From positions 2,108,001 through 2,172,000 of the forward strand of contig NZ_CP107853.1 of the NCBI RefSeq assembly GCF_036013525.1: a stretch of 64,000 nucleotides of DNA. Direction: 5' to 3'. The notes beneath the pieces are model-generated. The model saw only the letters and a list, made by a program, of their open reading frames with translations. It had not been told where the DNA came from and searched no databases. Positions 24,488 to 33,871 of this stretch are shown in pieces. The stretch is from Nonomuraea sp. NBC_00507 (lineage in GTDB: Bacteria; Actinomycetota; Actinomycetes; Streptosporangiales; Streptosporangiaceae). Each line of letters opens with the position of its first letter. Position 1 is the first letter of the stretch. A program made the translations under genes and the position numbers.

Positions 24488-24807
24488 GGGGCGGATGGGC
24501 GCAGGACGAGGGACGCGGCCGCCTGCATGCGTCTGGCCTCGGCCTCCACCAGCGCCTGGCCCTCGTCGGTGATCCTGAAGTAGCGCCGGTTGCGGCCGTT
24601 GACCATTTCCTCGCGATCCACGGTGATCACACCGCGCTCGTTGAGACGCTCCAGGATGCCGTAGAGGGTCCCGACCGACGGCTGCACCCGGCCCCCCGAC
24701 AGCTCCTTGATGGACTTGCTGATCGCGTGTCCGTGCAGCGGGCCCGCGCGCAGGGCGGTGAGCACGAAGTACATCGGCTCGCTGACTTCAGACGTTCCCC
24801 TCGGCAT
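24484..24807 (-). CDS. PadR-family transcriptional regulator
   Basis: The 107-residue protein is a compact PadR winged helix: EPMYFVLTALRAGPLHGHAISKSIKELSGGRVQPSVGTLYGILERLNERGVI followed by a short C-terminal helix. A site with core TCCGTT-G-AACGGA lies 12 bases upstream of its ATG, and a perfect version precedes the lipoprotein gene 1.3 kb downstream. The simplest model is autoregulation plus repression of the lipoprotein-MacB operon, relieved by a toxic ligand. Confidence 0.9.
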   Translation of the reverse strand: MPRGTSEVSEPMYFVLTALRAGPLHGHAISKSIKELSGGRVQPSVGTLYGILERLNERGVITVDREEMVNGRNRRYFRITDEGQALVEAEARRMQAAASLVLRPSAP

Positions 24808-24819
24808 GCGCCGACATTA

Positions 24820-24834
24820 TTCCGTTGAACGGAG
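24820..24834. promoter_or_regulatory. Candidate PadR operator at the padR gene
   Basis: TTCCGTT-G-AACGGAG has perfect 6-bp inner arms and matches the 23503-23521 palindrome in its core. Confidence 0.65.
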
Positions 24835-24882
24835 CGTGTGCAATGCCTGTGCCCGGCGGCCCGCAGGCCGCCGGGCGGTCGA

Positions 24883-27396
24883 TCATCGGCAGCGGTCGCC
24901 GTTGAGGTGGAACACCTCGGGCGCCGGGTTCGGTCCCCACGGGTTGGCGCCGGTGAAACCGAAGGTCACGGACCTGCCCGGCCTGATCTGGCTCTGGCCT
25001 TTCGCCGTCACCACCGAGCCGGACTGCGACAGCTGCGCGCCCCAGTCCTGCCGGACCCGCTGGCCGCTCAGGAAGGACCAGCGCAGGCTCCAGCCGTTCA
25101 CGGTGTGCCTGCCGGTGTTCTCGATCACGACCTGTGCGGCGAACGTGCCCGAACCGTGCGCGGTGTAGCGCACCCGGCAGTCCGAGCGCTGCCCCTTTTC
25201 GGCCAGGAAGGCCGACACCCAGGCCAGCGGGGAGTTCCAGTTGATGGTCAGCTCGTTCGTCGACCACGACTCGATGTGGTCGATGTAGCAGAACTGCGGC
25301 TTGCAGCCCCGGAGCAGCCGCTGCGCGAGCGGGTCCTGGATGCTGGAGTTCGGGCCGCCGGCCAGCGTGCCGCGCGGCGGGTTGGGCAGCGCGGGGTCGA
25401 GCTGGTGGGCGTACCAGCGGCTGTGCTGGTTTTTCGAGGCCACTTCGCCGTAGCCGGTCACGTACGACTGGTTGAGCGCGTTGCGGCCCAGGATGTAGTC
25501 CATGCCCTCGCGCACGGCCGACCGGTACTTCTCCTGTCCGGTCAGGTCGAACGCGGTGGCCATGACGACCATGTTGTTCAGCACCAGGTTGTTGGAGCCC
25601 CAGTCGAAGTCCGGCGGGTTGTACGGCAGGCCGTACGGGTGCGCCTTCTGGATCGCCAGGTACTTCTCGGCCCCCTCGATCACCGACTGCCGCACCCGCG
25701 CCCGGTCGGGCAGCCCGTTGGGCACGGTCGCCAGGTCCAGGCGGCCGAGCTGGGCGGTGTTGCCCCAGTCGAAGCCGCGATCACGCCAGATGTCACCGGT
25801 GTGGTGCGGCGAGGCCAGGACGAAGTCCTTGAACTCCTTCTCGCCCGTCGTGATGTACAGCTCGGCCGCCGCCCAGTAGAACTCGTCGGTCACGTTGTCG
25901 TCGTTGTAGGCGCCACCGCCGGTGCCGTCGTTCGGGTCGGCGTACTTGGCCGGGTTGGCCTTGGCGGCCGCCCACGCCTTGCGGGCCGCCTGGAGGTTCT
26001 TGGCGGCGAACGCGGCGTCGTACGGGGCGAACAGCCGGGCCGCCTGCGCCGCCGTCGCGGCCAGGTTGAGCGTGGCGGCAGTCGAGGTCGGGTGCAGCTC
26101 GCGCAGCTGCGGGTCGAGGTGCGGCAGCAGGGGGAGCCCGGTCCAGTTCTGGTCGTGGATCTTGTGGTGCGCCATCCCGGCGAGCGGCTTGCCGTCCGGC
26201 ACCTGCATGCTCAGCAGGAACTCCTGCTCCCACCGGGCCTCGTCCAGGATGTCGGGCCTGCCGTTGCCGCTCTCGGGGATGTTGAGCTGGCCGTCCTTGA
26301 AGGCCGCCTTGTCCCGCTCGTACGCGGCCATGAGCTGGTAGACCGAGATGCCGCCGTTGACGACGTACTTGCCGTGGTCGCCGGCGTCGTACCAACCGCC
26401 CTTGACGTTCAGCGAGTAGTCGCAGACGCCCGGCTGGCACGGCACGCTCACGTCGCCCTGGTTCGGCGCCACGCCGACGTGACCGGCAGGCCTGCCGTAA
26501 CCCGGCCGGAGGCTGTCGAGGATCTCGATGCCGCTGCGCTGGGTGTAGTAGAACTTCAGTGCGTCCGCGGGCAGCTGGTCGTAGATGCCGGCGTCGATGT
26601 CGAACGGCCGGCTGGTCTCGCCGTCCGCCGTGATCGTGTAGTCCTTGCCGGGCTTGTGGTATCCGCTGAAGTCCAGCGTGTGGACGTTCTGCCCCGAGCT
26701 GGAGTCCACGCCCCTGGGAGTGGTGCTGCCCTTGGCGACGGTCACGTTGGCGGCGTTCTTGAGCTCCCAGTCGAGCGCGGTGGTCGCGGTGGTGACCACG
26801 GTCGCCTTCTTGGGGCCCGTGGGGAGGTAGCCGACCATGTTCACGCGGACCCGCGGGCCCGTGTCCGGCTCGTAGACCTCGGGCTCCGCGCCGCCCTTGA
26901 GCGACACGTCGTCCATGCAGAACCTCCAGGGCTCGGCGCTGCCGCCCAGCTGGAACGCGACCTGGGAGTTCGGCAGCGACGCGGGAGCGGTGAACGTGTA
27001 GGAGTAGGAGTTGCCCGAGACGCTCATCTCGGGAGCGGCCGACAGATACTGCGTCCACGGGTCCACGGGAAGCTGGATCAGCGCCCTGCCGACCTTGGCC
27101 GGGGTCGCGGAGGCATAGAACTTGTAGGCGTACGTCTCGCCTTCCACCAGCGGGATGTCGTTCTGGCCGATGATCACGTCCCACGGGTTGGCGGTGCCGC
27201 CGGGGATGTCGGCGCAGAGGCGTCCCTCGTCGACGGCGAGCGTGACGTTGGCGGTGCCCCACCAGGGGGCGGTTCCGGCGTCGAAGGTGCCGTTCACGAT
27301 CTGCTCGGGTCCCTCGTCCGCGGCGTGCGCCGCCGTGGCGGGGGACAGGGCGACCATGGTGAGGAGGGCCAGTAAGGCGGCCCGGCTTCGTGTCAT
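24883..27396 (-). CDS. Secreted GH9 endo/exoglucanase with CBM4_9, Ig-like and CBM2 modules
   Basis: The 837-residue cellulase has a signal peptide (1-25), an N-terminal CBM4_9 (about 28-165, [14 protein letters not shown]), a CelD_N Ig-like domain (about 182-265, [11 protein letters not shown]), a GH9 catalytic domain (about 275-725) and a C-terminal CBM2 (about 733-837). Catalytic features visible are [17 protein letters not shown] with the base Asp, the HSRW region, and [18 protein letters not shown] with the acid Glu. It hydrolyses beta-1,4-glucan outside the cell. The ATG at 27396 has AAGGA five bases upstream, and a perfect CelR/CebR operator (27416-27429) lies 20 bases before the start, so cellobiose-relieved repression is expected. 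Confidence 0.95.
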   Translation of the reverse strand: MTRSRAALLALLTMVALSPATAAHAADEGPEQIVNGTFDAGTAPWWGTANVTLAVDEGRLCADIPGGTANPWDVIIGQNDIPLVEGETYAYKFYASATPAKVGRALIQLPVDPWTQYLSAAPEMSVSGNSYSYTFTAPASLPNSQVAFQLGGSAEPWRFCMDDVSLKGGAEPEVYEPDTGPRVRVNMVGYLPTGPKKATVVTTATTALDWELKNAANVTVAKGSTTPRGVDSSSGQNVHTLDFSGYHKPGKDYTITADGETSRPFDIDAGIYDQLPADALKFYYTQRSGIEILDSLRPGYGRPAGHVGVAPNQGDVSVPCQPGVCDYSLNVKGGWYDAGDHGKYVVNGGISVYQLMAAYERDKAAFKDGQLNIPESGNGRPDILDEARWEQEFLLSMQVPDGKPLAGMAHHKIHDQNWTGLPLLPHLDPQLRELHPTSTAATLNLAATAAQAARLFAPYDAAFAAKNLQAARKAWAAAKANPAKYADPNDGTGGGAYNDDNVTDEFYWAAAELYITTGEKEFKDFVLASPHHTGDIWRDRGFDWGNTAQLGRLDLATVPNGLPDRARVRQSVIEGAEKYLAIQKAHPYGLPYNPPDFDWGSNNLVLNNMVVMATAFDLTGQEKYRSAVREGMDYILGRNALNQSYVTGYGEVASKNQHSRWYAHQLDPALPNPPRGTLAGGPNSSIQDPLAQRLLRGCKPQFCYIDHIESWSTNELTINWNSPLAWVSAFLAEKGQRSDCRVRYTAHGSGTFAAQVVIENTGRHTVNGWSLRWSFLSGQRVRQDWGAQLSQSGSVVTAKGQSQIRPGRSVTFGFTGANPWGPNPAPEVFHLNGDRCR

Positions 27397-27415
27397 GGAG
27401 GTCCTTCGGGGGGGT

Positions 27416-27429
27416 TGGGAGCGCTCCCA
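27416..27429. promoter_or_regulatory. CelR/CebR operator at the cellulase gene
   Basis: TGGGAGCGCTCCCA is a perfect 14-bp palindrome identical to the CelR site of Thermobifida fusca cellulase genes and the CebR site of Streptomyces. LacI-type CelR/CebR bound here is released by cellobiose. The regulator gene is not in the window. Confidence 0.9.
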
Positions 27430-27500
27430 TTAGAGCGATCCGATCCTCCTTTCCCACCGCCGCCGCGTCAACGGGTCCGCACCATCGGTCCTTGAAGACT

Positions 27501-27513
27501 GTGAAAGTTTCAC
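27501..27513. promoter_or_regulatory. GAAAGTTTCA motif upstream of the cellulase
   Basis: GTGAAAGTTTCAC is an inverted repeat around a central G, about 105 bases before the cellulase start. The same core occurs at 5797-5808 and 37113-37125. Confidence 0.45.
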
Positions 27514-27535
27514 GATCGGCAGCGGCCTTGCCGGG

Positions 27536-28132
27536 TCACGAGCCGCCCGGCCGCCACATCGGCCAGAACATCGTCCCGTCCGGCAGGGCGAACGGGTCGC
27601 GGACCTGATAGCCGTGGCGGGCGTAGAGGTCCCTGCTGCCGGTGCTGCTGGCCACCAAGTACGCCGCCACGCCGCCCAGCCGGCTGTGGTGGTGCCGCAG
27701 CAGCGCCGAGCCGAGCCCTTGGTTCTGCCGGTCAGGATGCACCGCCAGGAACGCCAAGTAGTGGTGTGGCTCCGCCGGATGGTGCTCCTCGAACAACCCG
27801 TCGAGCACGCGGAAGTGCTCGACCCACTCGCCGGCGCACTCGGCCAGCCGGCGGTCGTAGTCGCGCGGGGCGGGCAGCGGCGCGGTGTGGGGGAACCAGA
27901 CCGCGGCCGCGTGAGCGTCGTCGATGAGGTGGATCTCGCCGTGCTCGAGGGCGTGGTCCACGAAGATCCGGAAGTTGGCGGTCAGGATCTTGTGCCGCTC
28001 CCTGCGGTCGGGCACGAGGTAGCTCACCGCCTTGAGCTGGGCGAACGCCGTCGCGATGAGCTCGGCCACCTGCGGCGCGTCCTCTTCGGCCGCGCGCCGG
28101 ATGTCCGGGCGCATGACGAAGGTCTCTCCCAT
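27536..28132 (-). CDS. GNAT-family acetyltransferase
   Basis: The 198-residue enzyme has the GNAT acyl-CoA motif A (YLAFLAVHPDRQNQGLGSALLRHHHSRL) and motif B (AYLVASSTGSRDLYARHGYQV). It would transfer an acetyl group to an unknown amine. GAGGGG upstream supports ATG 28132. It lies 21 bases after the permease gene on the same strand and may be co-transcribed with it. Confidence 0.88.
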   Translation of the reverse strand: MGETFVMRPDIRRAAEEDAPQVAELIATAFAQLKAVSYLVPDRRERHKILTANFRIFVDHALEHGEIHLIDDAHAAAVWFPHTAPLPAPRDYDRRLAECAGEWVEHFRVLDGLFEEHHPAEPHHYLAFLAVHPDRQNQGLGSALLRHHHSRLGGVAAYLVASSTGSRDLYARHGYQVRDPFALPDGTMFWPMWRPGGS

Positions 28133-28153
28133 GGCCTATCCCCTCTCGTCAGA

Positions 28154-29632
28154 TCAGGTGATGTCCCGGGCAGTGGCCGCCTTGGCGCCCATCCCCACGT
28201 GAGAGTAGACCGCGGGTTGCCTGGACCGCAGCCTGATCGCCCACAGCAGACCCACGACGGCGGCGACGCCGTAGACCGCAGGCAGGATCCAGGCGAGCGG
28301 GTCACCCTCGGACACGCCCAGCAGCGTCGCGAAGTTGTCCAGCGCCAGCCACACCATCACGGCGAGCGCGATCGTGGCGGGCACCGGAGCGATCAACCGC
28401 CGCCCGATCGTCTCGCCGCTCGGCTCGCGGAGGAAGAACGCGATGATCGCGACGGACGTCACGAAGATCAGCAGCAGCACGCCGAACCCGCCGAACGAGC
28501 CGCCGTAGAAGAACAACTGCACCAGCGGGTCGAGCCCGAGCAGTGCGTAGACGGCGATGACGACCAGCCCGAACACGCTCTGCGCGATCGAGCCCGCCTT
28601 GGGCGCCCCGCTGCGGGCCCGCGTGCGGCCGAAGACGGCAGGCAGCACCCGCTCGCGCCCGAGCGCGAAGAAGTAGCGGGCGGTGGTGTTGTGGAAGGAG
28701 ATCATCGCAGCGAACAAGCTGGTCGCGAAGAGCACCCTGGCGATGTCCACCACCGTGCCGCCCAGGTGTTGCGTGGCGAGCACGAAGATGGTGTCGGCCT
28801 GGTCGCGCTGCGCCGTGGCCACGATGTCGGCCGGGCCGGTGGCGACCGTCATCGCCCAGGACGACAGCGCGTACAGGCCGGCGATGATCGCCACGGCTGA
28901 ATACGTCGCCAGCGGCACGGTGCGCCGCGGCTCGCGGCTCTCCTCCGAGAAGACCACGGACGACTCGAACCCCACGAATCCGAGCGTCGCGATCACCAGC
29001 AGCGCCCCCACGCCCGGCTCGAACAACGCGCCAGGCGACAGGGCCTCCATGGAGAAGCCCGCCGGCGCCGGGTTGAGCAGGTCGGCGAGGTCGAACAGCA
29101 GGATGACCGCCACCTCGGCGGTGAGCAGAACGGCCAGCAGCCGGCCGTTGACGTCCACCCGCATCACGCCCAGTGCCGCCACGAGCGCCCAGGCGATCAG
29201 CGACACCACCCACCAGGGTGGCGTGAGGCCTGCCCACCGTTCGATGAGCGGGGTGGTCGCCGCGCCGAAGGCCCCGTACAGCCCGACCTGCAGCGCGTTG
29301 TACGCGATCAGCGCCACCCAGGCGGCCGCGATGCCGGCCGGGCGGCCGAGCCCGCGGGCGACGTAGGTGTAGAAGGCGCCGGCGTTGGCCATGTGCCGCG
29401 CCATCGCCACGTACCCGACTGAGAACACCGCCAGGACGATGCCCACGACCAGGAACGCGATCGGCAGTCCGGTGATCTCGGTGATCGCGTACGCGGTGGT
29501 GACCACTCCGGCGACGACGGTGAGCGGTGCCGCGGCGGACAGGACGAAGTAGACGACCGAGGGTGCGCCGAGCCGGTCGGCGGCGAGTGCGCCGGTGATC
29601 GGGTCGGGCACGACGGACTTCACGGTGCGCAT
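28154..29632 (-). CDS. APC-superfamily amino acid permease
   Basis: The 492-residue protein has about 12 membrane helices and the APC start GAPSVVYFVLSAAAPLTVVAGVV, with GFVGFESSVVFSEESREPRRTVP as the conserved loop after helix 6. It imports amino acids or amines by proton symport. It is followed by the GNAT gene on the same strand; an uptake-plus-acetylation pair for an amine or amino acid is possible but not demonstrated. Confidence 0.88.
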   Translation of the reverse strand: MRTVKSVVPDPITGALAADRLGAPSVVYFVLSAAAPLTVVAGVVTTAYAITEITGLPIAFLVVGIVLAVFSVGYVAMARHMANAGAFYTYVARGLGRPAGIAAAWVALIAYNALQVGLYGAFGAATTPLIERWAGLTPPWWVVSLIAWALVAALGVMRVDVNGRLLAVLLTAEVAVILLFDLADLLNPAPAGFSMEALSPGALFEPGVGALLVIATLGFVGFESSVVFSEESREPRRTVPLATYSAVAIIAGLYALSSWAMTVATGPADIVATAQRDQADTIFVLATQHLGGTVVDIARVLFATSLFAAMISFHNTTARYFFALGRERVLPAVFGRTRARSGAPKAGSIAQSVFGLVVIAVYALLGLDPLVQLFFYGGSFGGFGVLLLIFVTSVAIIAFFLREPSGETIGRRLIAPVPATIALAVMVWLALDNFATLLGVSEGDPLAWILPAVYGVAAVVGLLWAIRLRSRQPAVYSHVGMGAKAATARDIT

Positions 29633-29669
29633 CGTGTTCCTTTCTGGGGGTCCGTGGGGGTCGGGCCGG

Positions 29670-30302
29670 TCAGATGCGGTACGTGAGGACGGCGTCGCCC
29701 ACGGCGGCGCCGACCTGGCGGCTCAGGTCGCTGAGTGGCTGGGGCATCGCGGCCAGCAGCGTGGTCAGGTAGTGGCGGGCGGCCCGGCGGTCGGACGGCT
29801 CGTCGAGGACGGTGTCGGTCAGGTCGCACGCGTCCACGAGCGTCGCCAGCGCCATGTCCTGCGGGGACAGCGGCTGGCGCCGGGCCAGCCCCAGTCGCAG
29901 TCGCGTCACGGGCCACATGGCGCGGCTGAAATCGGTGGAGAAATAACGGACTTGTTTGCGCTTGAGTAGTTTTGGGGCTTCACGTTGGAGCAGCCCGGCC
30001 GTCTCCAGCCGTCCGCTCACATCCGCCACCGAACGTTGTGCCAGATATGCGAGCCACGTACGTATGTCTGTGTGGTGTGCGGAATTGATCATTTCGGACA
30101 GCGCGTTATCGGCCACCTTCTCCTGGACCGGCCGCGGGTCGACCACGCCGAGGCGCACGCCGCTCACGGCGATCCGCTGCGCCAGCACCAGCTCCGCGAT
30201 CAGGGCGCCGGCCAGGCCGAGCGCGATTCCCTGGAGGTGCATGCGCGGTTTGCCCGAGCCGGTCGTATCCCAAGCGACGAGGAAGAAATCATCGGCAAGC
30301 AC
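29670..30302 (-). CDS. GPP34 (GOLPH3/Vps74-like) protein
   Basis: The 210-residue protein matches the actinobacterial GPP34 family: LADDFFLVAWD at the start, a hydrophobic helix (ALGLAGALIAELVLAQRIAV), GRLETAGLLQREAPKLLKRKQVRYFSTD and a helical C-terminus. In eukaryotes the fold binds phosphoinositides at the Golgi; in actinomycetes many paralogues exist and the function is unresolved. It precedes the permease gene by 37 bases on the same strand. Confidence 0.82.
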   Translation of the reverse strand: MLADDFFLVAWDTTGSGKPRMHLQGIALGLAGALIAELVLAQRIAVSGVRLGVVDPRPVQEKVADNALSEMINSAHHTDIRTWLAYLAQRSVADVSGRLETAGLLQREAPKLLKRKQVRYFSTDFSRAMWPVTRLRLGLARRQPLSPQDMALATLVDACDLTDTVLDEPSDRRAARHYLTTLLAAMPQPLSDLSRQVGAAVGDAVLTYRI

Positions 30303-30538
30303 CTTGAATCGGTCCGCTCACTATCACTCGTTGGGGATGACCGGCTGAGGGCGCGGCGAGGTGGCCGCCAGCGAGAACATCTATCAAGAAGGCCATCGCC
30401 CGGGTAGGCCCATTTATTGCAAGTCCGGATATTGACGGAATTAACGCTCAATGTACCTATTTATCCGGTCGGGGATGCGAATGGCCCAGGTTGGCTGCGT
30501 ATTGGGCGGGCCGACAAGCGCCCGGTACGGTCGGGACC

Positions 30539-31342
30539 ATGCGCGCGTACCTCGTGGCACTCACCACGCTGGCGGCGCTGTCCACCGCGTGCGGCGGCGT
30601 CGTGCCCACCGCGCACGAGACGGCGCTGCCCGCCGGACCGTCTCCCGCAGACTCGCCCGGCACCCGCTCGCCCGCCGCACGGGCGCTGGACGGGAAGGTC
30701 GTGGTGCTCGACCCCGGACACAACGGCGGCAACGCCGCACATCCGGAGGAGATCAATCGCCAGGTCGACATCATCACCGGTCGCAAGGCCTGCAACACGA
30801 CCGGCACGCAGACCGACGATGGATTCCAGGAGCACGCCTTCACCTGGGACGTCGCCGGCCGGCTCAAGCCGATCCTGGAGCGCATGGGAGCCAAGGTCGT
30901 GCTCACCCGGCCCAACGACAAAGGCGTCGGCCCGTGCGTCACCGAGCGGGCCGCCATCGGCAACGAGGCCAGGGCGGACGCCGTCCTGTCCATTCACGGC
31001 GACGGGGCCGAGCCGAGCGGACACGGGTTCCACGTGATCATGCCGGGGCTGCTTCCCGGGCACAACGACGACGTCGTCAAACCGTCACGGCGGCTCGGGC
31101 TCGCCGTGCGCGACGCCTACCGCAAGGGCACCGGCCTGCCCTACTCCAACTATCGGGGCCGCGACGGGCTGGAGACCCGGACCGACCTGGGCGGGCTCAA
31201 CCTGTCCAAGCGACCGGCGGTGTTCATCGAGTGCGGCAACATGCGCAACCCCGGCGACGCGGCCAAGATGTCCGATCCCGCCTTCCGCCAACGCATCGCC
31301 ACCTCCCTGGCCAACGGCATCAAGCGCTTCCTGATCGAGTAG
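30539..31342 (+). CDS. N-acetylmuramoyl-L-alanine amidase (Amidase_3), lipoprotein
   Basis: The 267-residue protein starts MRAYLVALTTLAALSTACGG (lipobox STAC), then a Pro/Ser linker and an Amidase_3 domain: KVVVLDPGHNGGN (first zinc His), AFTWDVAGRLKPILERMGAKVVLTR, DAVLSIHGDGAE (second His) and VFIECGNMRNPGDAAKM with the catalytic Glu. It cuts stem peptides from peptidoglycan at the outer membrane face of the cell. The ATG at 30539 was preferred to an earlier in-frame codon because it gives a proper lipoprotein signal. Confidence 0.92.
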   Translation: MRAYLVALTTLAALSTACGGVVPTAHETALPAGPSPADSPGTRSPAARALDGKVVVLDPGHNGGNAAHPEEINRQVDIITGRKACNTTGTQTDDGFQEHAFTWDVAGRLKPILERMGAKVVLTRPNDKGVGPCVTERAAIGNEARADAVLSIHGDGAEPSGHGFHVIMPGLLPGHNDDVVKPSRRLGLAVRDAYRKGTGLPYSNYRGRDGLETRTDLGGLNLSKRPAVFIECGNMRNPGDAAKMSDPAFRQRIATSLANGIKRFLIE

Positions 31343-31396
31343 CCCCGTACGCCCAACGGCTGCATCGGCGGGCCGAGCTCGACGGCGGAAGAGCCC

Positions 31397-31582
31397 TCAG
31401 CCGTCGCGACAGAGTGGCTTGCCTCCCACCACGCACGCGATGTCGCCGAGCTGGCAGCTCAGCAGGGTGCCGTCCATGCCGAGCACGAGCACGAGGTCGC
31501 GTCGAGATGGATGTGCAAGCATGACCCTGCCGACCACGCCATTGTCCAAGACAACGGTCGGGCGGCCTGCCGCGATCTCCAT
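31397..31582 (-). CDS. Small hypothetical protein
   Basis: This 61-residue frame (MEIAAGRPTVVLDNGVVGRVMLAHPSRRDL...) has good codon bias, GGAAGGAG about ten bases upstream and a beta-rich pattern like a small barrel, with two Cys. I recognise no family. It is convergent with the amidase gene. It may be real but could be chance. Confidence 0.45.
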   Translation of the reverse strand: MEIAAGRPTVVLDNGVVGRVMLAHPSRRDLVLVLGMDGTLLSCQLGDIACVVGGKPLCRDG

Positions 31583-31858
31583 GCCCTCGTGACTCCTTCC
31601 GATGCGGAACCCTCCTCACCAGGATGCACAGGCCGGTGTCCAAAGCGCATCGGCCATCCGGCTGTATTTACGGTCATCCTCGGCGTTACAATCCCGCCCC
31701 GGAGACCACCGCCGCGCGCACGCCTCAGGCGATCTCCGTAGCCCTTCCAGGTGGCGCCTCTAGTAACGAGAACATGTTCTCTTCCAGCTGACCGTCCTGC
31801 CGGAGGAGCCGAGTAGGATTGGTGCCACGTAGCACCTGGCGAAGGAGACCGCACACAC

Positions 31859-32677
31859 GTGACCGAGCTAGAACGCGTTCCGCCCGGCATCGACCCGAGT
31901 GTCCCGAGTTCTGCCCGGGTGTACGACTACTTGCTTGGTGGCAAGGACAACCTCGCCATCGACCGGGCGGTTGCCGAGAGGGTTCTCGCGGTGGCCCCGG
32001 ACACACGCCTGGTGGCCAGGGCCAACCGGGTCTTCCAGGTCGAGGCCGTTCACCACGCGGCCGCGCTGGGCGTGCGGCAGTTCATCGACCTGGGCACCGG
32101 CATCCCGACCTCGCCCAGCATCCACGAGACCGTCCGCAAGGTCAGCCCCGCCTGCCGGGTGATCTACGTGGACTACGACCCGGTGGTGCGCATGCACGCC
32201 GAGGTGATGCTGGCCGACGCCCCCGGCATCGCCTCCATCCAGGCCGACCTGCGCCGCCCCTCGGACATCCTCGACGACCCCCACGTCACCGGCCTGATCG
32301 ACTTCGACCAGCCGGTCTGCGTGCTGATGGTCGGCGTGCTGCACTTCGTGATGGACGCAGAGGACCCCGCCGGCATCGTGGCCGCCTTCAGGGAGCGGAT
32401 GGCGCCCGGCAGCTTCTTGATCATCTCCCACGCGATGGCGGAGAGCGACCCGGAGGCGATCGCCCAACTCCAGATGGCGACTGCCGGGACGTCGGCCCAG
32501 GGCAGGTTCCGCGCGCACGAGGAGGTGCTGCGGCTGTTCGACGGGTTCGAGCTGATCGGGCCGGGCCTGGTGCCCGTGCACGAGTGGCACGTCGAGCCAG
32601 CCGACGATCGCCTCCCGCTGCTGGACGACAAGCCCCGGCTCCTGATCAAGGGCGGGGTCGGGCGGCTCAAAGCCTGA
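31859..32677 (+). CDS. SAM-dependent methyltransferase, DUF574 type
   Basis: The 272-residue protein has the family opening PSSARVYDYLLGGKDNLAIDRAVAERVL and motif I QFIDLGTGIPTSPSIHE, followed by CRVIYVDYDPVVRMHAE. This family is greatly expanded in Streptosporangiaceae and Streptomyces; substrates are mostly unknown. The start is GTG 31859 with GAAGGAG upstream. It is convergent with the FAD monooxygenase gene with only 12 bases between stops. Confidence 0.88.
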   Translation: MTELERVPPGIDPSVPSSARVYDYLLGGKDNLAIDRAVAERVLAVAPDTRLVARANRVFQVEAVHHAAALGVRQFIDLGTGIPTSPSIHETVRKVSPACRVIYVDYDPVVRMHAEVMLADAPGIASIQADLRRPSDILDDPHVTGLIDFDQPVCVLMVGVLHFVMDAEDPAGIVAAFRERMAPGSFLIISHAMAESDPEAIAQLQMATAGTSAQGRFRAHEEVLRLFDGFELIGPGLVPVHEWHVEPADDRLPLLDDKPRLLIKGGVGRLKA

Positions 32678-32689
32678 TCCCCCGGTGGT

Positions 32690-33832
32690 TCAGTACGTCT
32701 TGAGCTCGATGTCGGTCGCGAGCTTGTCGCCCATCTTCATCATCAAAGCCAGCAGGAAGCGGTATTTGAAGATCCAGTTGCGCATCCGGATCCCGGCCGA
32801 CGTAGTAGGGGCGAGGAAGGGGCCGGCGTTGCCGTTCTTGGCGATCTTGGCGTATCCGCGGAGCTGACGCTCGTACTCGGCGAAGGCCGCATGGTGGTCG
32901 CCGCCGGCCGCGGCCAGCTCGCCGGCCAGCACGTACGCGCCCACCACCGCCAGGCCCGTGCCGAAGCCGCCCAGGGTGTTGCCGTACGCCGAGTCGCCGA
33001 GCAGCACCACGCGGCCCTTGCTGTAGCGGTCGATCCTGACCTGGCTGATCGAGTCGAGGTAGACGTCGCCGGCGCGGTGCACCGCCTTCATGACGGCGGG
33101 GACCTGCCAGCCCACACCCGCATAGACCCGTGCCAGGATGTCCTTCTGCTGCCCGGCGTCGTAGCGGTCGTAGTCCAGCCGGTCGGAGGCGAAGACGAAG
33201 AACGCCGGCGCCTTCGGTCCGCCGATCGCGACCATCCTGCCGGGCTCGTTGTACATCATCGCGGCTGGGCCGAAGTCCTCGTCCAGGTCCACCAGGGCGT
33301 AGTAATGACCGAGATGCCGGACATAATCGGACTCGGGGCCGAAGGCCACGCGGCGCACGGCCGAGTGGATGCCGTCCGCGCCCACGACCAGGTCGAACGT
33401 GCGGGGCGAGGAGCGCTCGAAGGTCACGTGCACGCCGGTCGGGGTCTCGGTGAGCGAGGTGATCGAGTCGCCGAAGACGTACTCGCAGGCCGGGGCCGTC
33501 TTCTCGTACAGCAGCCTGGACAGGTCGCCACGCGTGATCTCCAGGTCGCCACCGGTGAACTCGCCCGGCATGATCGCCAGCGTGCGTCCGTTCGCGTCGA
33601 CGATCTCCTGGTCCGTGCCGCCGGTCTGGAGCCTGCGTACGTCGTCCAGGATGCCCATGCGGGCCAGGACCGTACGGTGGGTCTCGCCCTTGAAGTCGAC
33701 GGCCTGGCCGCCGAGGCGCAGGGCCGGGGCCTTCTCGACGACCGTGACGGTGAAGCCGTAGCGGATGAGCCAGTGGGCGAGGGCCGGGCCGGCGATGCTG
33801 GCGCCGGAGATGAGGATGTTCGCGTTGCGCAT
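32690..33832 (-). CDS. FAD-dependent monooxygenase (aromatic hydroxylase type)
   Basis: The 380-residue flavoprotein has the dinucleotide fold ILISGASIAGPALAHWLIRYGFTVTVVEKAP, the DG motif FDLVVGADGIHSAVRR and the FAD ribityl site GRVVLLGDSAYGNTLGGFGTGLAVVGA. It resembles group A hydroxylases acting on aromatics or tailoring natural products. A 9-bp inverted repeat at 33850-33871 sits 18 bases before its start and is a likely operator. No regulator gene adjoins it except the AfsR-like one upstream. Confidence 0.85.
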   Translation of the reverse strand: MRNANILISGASIAGPALAHWLIRYGFTVTVVEKAPALRLGGQAVDFKGETHRTVLARMGILDDVRRLQTGGTDQEIVDANGRTLAIMPGEFTGGDLEITRGDLSRLLYEKTAPACEYVFGDSITSLTETPTGVHVTFERSSPRTFDLVVGADGIHSAVRRVAFGPESDYVRHLGHYYALVDLDEDFGPAAMMYNEPGRMVAIGGPKAPAFFVFASDRLDYDRYDAGQQKDILARVYAGVGWQVPAVMKAVHRAGDVYLDSISQVRIDRYSKGRVVLLGDSAYGNTLGGFGTGLAVVGAYVLAGELAAAGGDHHAAFAEYERQLRGYAKIAKNGNAGPFLAPTTSAGIRMRNWIFKYRFLLALMMKMGDKLATDIELKTY

Positions 33833-33849
33833 GCACGCAGCCTCTGCTG

Positions 33850-33871
33850 AGTCGCTGACAACTCAGCGACT
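33850..33871. promoter_or_regulatory. Inverted repeat upstream of the FAD monooxygenase
   Basis: AGTCGCTGA and TCAGCGACT form perfect 9-bp arms separated by CAAC. The site overlaps the stop of the AfsR-like gene and lies just upstream of the monooxygenase start. It resembles a TetR/MarR-type operator; with no U-run after it, a terminator is less likely. Confidence 0.5.

Noticed and set aside
24838..27375. 845-codon plus-strand frame opposite the cellulase
   Set aside because: Low-complexity Val/Arg/Gly product with no recognisable fold; the minus strand encodes a clear GH9 enzyme.
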